Origin: Haemonchus contortus
Lineage: Eukaryota; Nematoda; Chromadorea; Rhabditida; Trichostrongylidae
DNA: 64,000 nt
Direction: 5' to 3'
Assembly: GCA_000469685.2 (NCBI GenBank)
Contig: LS997566.1
Span: 47,510,373-47,574,372 of the forward strand
Made by a program: the position numbers and the translations under genes. This document shows, piece by piece, positions 62,201-64,000 of this stretch. Every line of letters starts with the position of its first letter. Position 1 is the stretch's first letter. Below the pieces are notes generated by a model. It saw only the letters and a list, made by a program, of their open reading frames with translations, was not told the DNA's origin and searched no databases.

Positions 62201-63979
62201 TTTTGAACGAAACTAATATGAATTGTTTGAAGCGACCGTCTACTCTCTAACACAACGTCAAGACAGCTCTATCAATGAAAGACCACACAGAGTCCAAAAC
62301 TCATGATTTATAACCTTTCCCACTCCCAGGAATTTTAGAAACGCGATGAAAAAACGATTCCTGGTCGTGATGGAGTTAGAGTGAAACCACATCAAAGGGA
62401 GCCGACGAAAACAAAAGGAAAACCATGACAGAAAGAACAAAAAGCGATAGGAAATCGTACCGAAATCTCAAACCCACAAAAAGCAAAGGAACTATGTTCA
62501 TGGAACTCGAGCACATGTCTACAATTTTGGAAGAATCTTAACGACGACCACAATCACAATTTTTTTTGTGAGAACCACATCAATCAAATCACAGCAGTCG
62601 CCTTTGCCCTATCATGAAAAAAAACCGACGTTCGATAAACCAACACTTCAAAAATCTTGCGGACAATGCAGAAATTTCTACCAAACAAAGGGTCAGCAAG
62701 CAGGTAAAGGATTAAAGACGCAAAGGTAGAAGGAAAGAAATTCCTAAACTCATACAATAACGAAGCTTGAACTTGATATGTGTTTTCTGAACCCTAAAAA
62801 ATTCATCAAGTTGAATGTTAAGTGTATACTTCCTTAACATGATAAGGAGTTCGATAGACTCAAAAAAGCGATCACAAATACACTTCGGGCACTTCTATAA
62901 GATTTACTGTACTACTTACGCTTTGCTTACTATGTTGTTATTTTCGACATTTCAAGGAGCACATTGCCTTTTCGGTAAGCTTGTTCTATGCATAGCGCCT
63001 ATGGGCTCTCCATCGCCGTTGGGGTCCCTTCTCAGATTTCCCATCTGGTGTTCTTTCACGCGAAAACCTCGCTTTGAGGAATTCCATGCCCTCATATTGT
63101 GTCCTATTTAGAGTTTTTGAGATTGAAAGACCGCGCAGCAAGGACGTAGCATTATGAAGAATGAAAAGGGATTCAAAAGAATGAAGTTACAAAAATCATG
63201 ACGACATTCATGCTCGGGATACTGCACACTTAAAAAGAGTTTTTAGAAAGTACAACAGTTCGGAGGAATGCCGAATTTACTATCTGTCTACTTTACGTTC
63301 ACGTTCAAAATAATTGTAAGGAATGAGAATGATCCAGAGGCATTCAAAGAATGATAAATCGTAATCAGACGGCCAGAGCAAAATGGCATCCAACTCTAGA
63401 AACCATATTAACGATGTAACTCACCGCGGTCTCCTTTTCACTTTCGGCATAGGTGCATTTGTTCTGAGAGTGGGAACATTGAAATCCGTGATATTTACGT
63501 TGCTTTTCGATGGAGGGGCACTCGGCTTCTAGAATGGATAACGTTGCAATAACGAGTTCAGCAAAGCTTCGAAAATACCATTAGATGTTGGATATAGAAG
63601 AAAAAAACCGGAGACTGATGAGAAACAATAACCTCTTCGTGATCAGGATCTGATGGTGCAGGACTTGTGGAAGCTGATTCTGAGCGGTTTTCATTGCTTC
63701 CAAAAGGTGAAGTACAGCCAGCTGAACGCACGTTCAAGGAATCGGCTAGAGACAGCGCTCCCGATTTGGGTTGCGGAACTGTAGCCAGATAACAGATTAC
63801 AAAATGCCAATATAATTTGAGCTACACTTTAGATCACCATTTCTTGTCGCAGATGGCTCCTCACGTTGGTCTTCTAAAACCTCAGTCCCCATGGTCTTCG
63901 AAAAGTGCTCCATCAGAATGTCCCACATGGCTTCAGACATGCCATGACGGCATTTCACCAGAATTCGCAGTAAGTTGTG
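56232..63979 (-). CDS. Formin (FH1-FH2 actin nucleator), N terminus outside window
   Basis: Formins nucleate and elongate unbranched actin filaments: FH1 recruits profilin-actin and the FH2 dimer caps the barbed end. Exons on the minus strand, 5' to 3': 63979-63838, 63778-63633, 63528-63425, a gap, 61628-61596, 61370-61197, 61132-61088, 61027-60965, 60350-60288, 60055-59993, 59893-59576, 59349-59263, 59139-59078, 59026-58881, 58809-58683, 58619-58485, 58040-57924, 57860-57789, 57709-57609, 57274-57142, 57082-56924, 56387-56232. Phases agree throughout except for at least one missing exon between 63425 and 61628. The last exon (51 aa, Arg-rich, ending FLDAANQ) relies on an ATATTAAG acceptor and is the least certain. 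No canonical DAD is seen. The FH2 is divergent, so I assign no subfamily. Confidence 0.8.
56924..59349 (-). CDS. Formin FH2 domain exons
   Basis: Ten exons encode the actin-binding FH2. In order: the lasso with YPKKKKTYTLLWQAV and HTVWNEYSRPEF; the knob with QQKALNLEIIL, which fits the conserved KxxNxxIxL signature; LLKYFPTDEE; the post-knob helices with LVHLMHKCLQYGNYINQG, carrying the GNxxN signature; GFSLSSLPSVLSAKGK; and a C-terminal helical bundle ending LEEIISTTSEALTMLSDSIK. Length and order suit a complete FH2. The GN(Y)(I)N motif and the knob signature are the strongest evidence. The exon boundary 58881/58809 was set by phase: the donor leaves two bases and the acceptor CTCAG supplies one. 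Confidence 0.85.
59576..59893 (-). CDS. Formin FH1 exon, two polyproline tracts
   Basis: One 318-nt exon encodes a Ser/Thr/Pro lead-in, then SSAPPPPPPPPAPPPPPL, a spacer of about 30 residues, and a second tract GPPPPPPPPPPPPG, then a Ser-rich end. Such tracts bind profilin and SH3 or WW domains. On the plus strand the same DNA reads as glycine-rich frames, which are shadows. The acceptor at 59894 (TTTTAG) was preferred over the nearby GGCAG because only it keeps phase with the exon ending at 59993. Confidence 0.85.
59993..61628 (-). CDS. Formin disordered linker exons, all symmetric phase 1
   Basis: Exons 61628-61596 (33 nt), 61370-61197 (174), 61132-61088 (45), 61027-60965 (63), 60350-60288 (63) and 60055-59993 (63) each start and end in phase 1. 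They encode low-complexity Ser/Thr/Pro/Glu sequence such as SVPLPPPDPLVSQEPPSTSG. Any can be skipped without a frameshift, so this is a likely site of alternative splicing upstream of FH1. Exon 61132-61088 uses a TTTTTAAG acceptor. Small exons here are individually weak. The consistent phase is the main support. Confidence 0.65.
61629..63424 (-). other. Formin intron(s) with at least one unplaced exon
   Basis: The exon ending at 63425 leaves phase 2 and the exon starting at 61628 expects phase 1, so one or more exons in this 1.8-kb stretch are missing from the model. Candidates near 63060-62980 and 62190-62100 lack good donors or contain stops, and were not used. Confidence 0.6.
63425..63979 (-). 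CDS. Formin N-terminal-side exons at window edge
   Basis: Exon 63979-63838 encodes a helical segment (NLLRILVKCRHGMSEAMWDI...) of the kind found at the end of a formin FH3/armadillo region, then an acidic stretch. Exons 63778-63633 and 63528-63425 encode a Ser/Pro/Lys-rich linker (for example SESASTSPAPSDPDHEE). Phases 0-1, 1-0 and 0-2 agree. The gene continues past 64000, where the rest of the GTPase-binding/FH3 region is expected. FH3 assignment is inference from position. Confidence 0.6.
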
Positions 63980-64000
63980 CTGAACGATACGAATATTAAA

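Noticed and set aside
1..64000. CRISPR arrays, bacterial operons, phage or viral genes
   Set aside because: No regular short repeats with spacers, no ribosome-binding-site-led gene strings and no long uninterrupted ORFs; the window is intron-rich animal DNA.

Overview
The window is eukaryotic and most likely from a nematode. It holds split genes with introns from 38 nt to 13 kb, T-rich 3' splice sites, an intron-containing tRNA-Tyr, and orthologues of animal genes. Splice sites are looser than in Caenorhabditis: several acceptors are TTTTTAAG or TTTTGAG rather than TTTTCAG. That weakly suggests a non-Caenorhabditis, perhaps enoplean, worm (inference). No real gene is a single long ORF. The models below were assembled by eye from exon phase, splice signals and family resemblance.

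Region by region: (1) 0.5-4.6 kb, minus strand: a 13-exon gene resembling FERRY3 (C12orf4), an endosomal Rab5-effector subunit, with one apparent 1-nt frameshift. (2) 4.6-20.5 kb: no recognisable gene. The plus strand is T-rich, as in plus-strand introns, and one speculative gene model sits at 16.2-17.5 kb. (3) 20.6-55.5 kb, plus strand: one 35-kb gene of 37 coding exons encoding a girdin/Daple (CCDC88; C. elegans GRDN-1) orthologue of about 1461 aa. It has an N-terminal HOOK domain, a long coiled coil, a PPxY-bearing tail and a C-terminal GCV PDZ-binding motif. Its introns hold a tRNA-Tyr gene, three copies of a tRNA-derived SINE and several poly-G/C tracts. (4) 56.2-64 kb, minus strand, convergent with girdin: the 3' part of a formin, with a Ser/Thr/Pro linker, a proline-rich FH1 and a complete FH2. 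Its N terminus lies beyond the window.

Functionally, the two large genes both belong to actin, polarity and cytoskeletal biology, and the third to endosomal transport. I see no sign that they work as a unit. I found no bacterial, viral or CRISPR-like system. The most notable items are the PDZ-motif-dependent alternative C terminus of girdin, the symmetric-phase linker exons of the formin, the three-copy SINE family, the recurring AAG/GAG splice acceptors and a perfect 19-bp hairpin.
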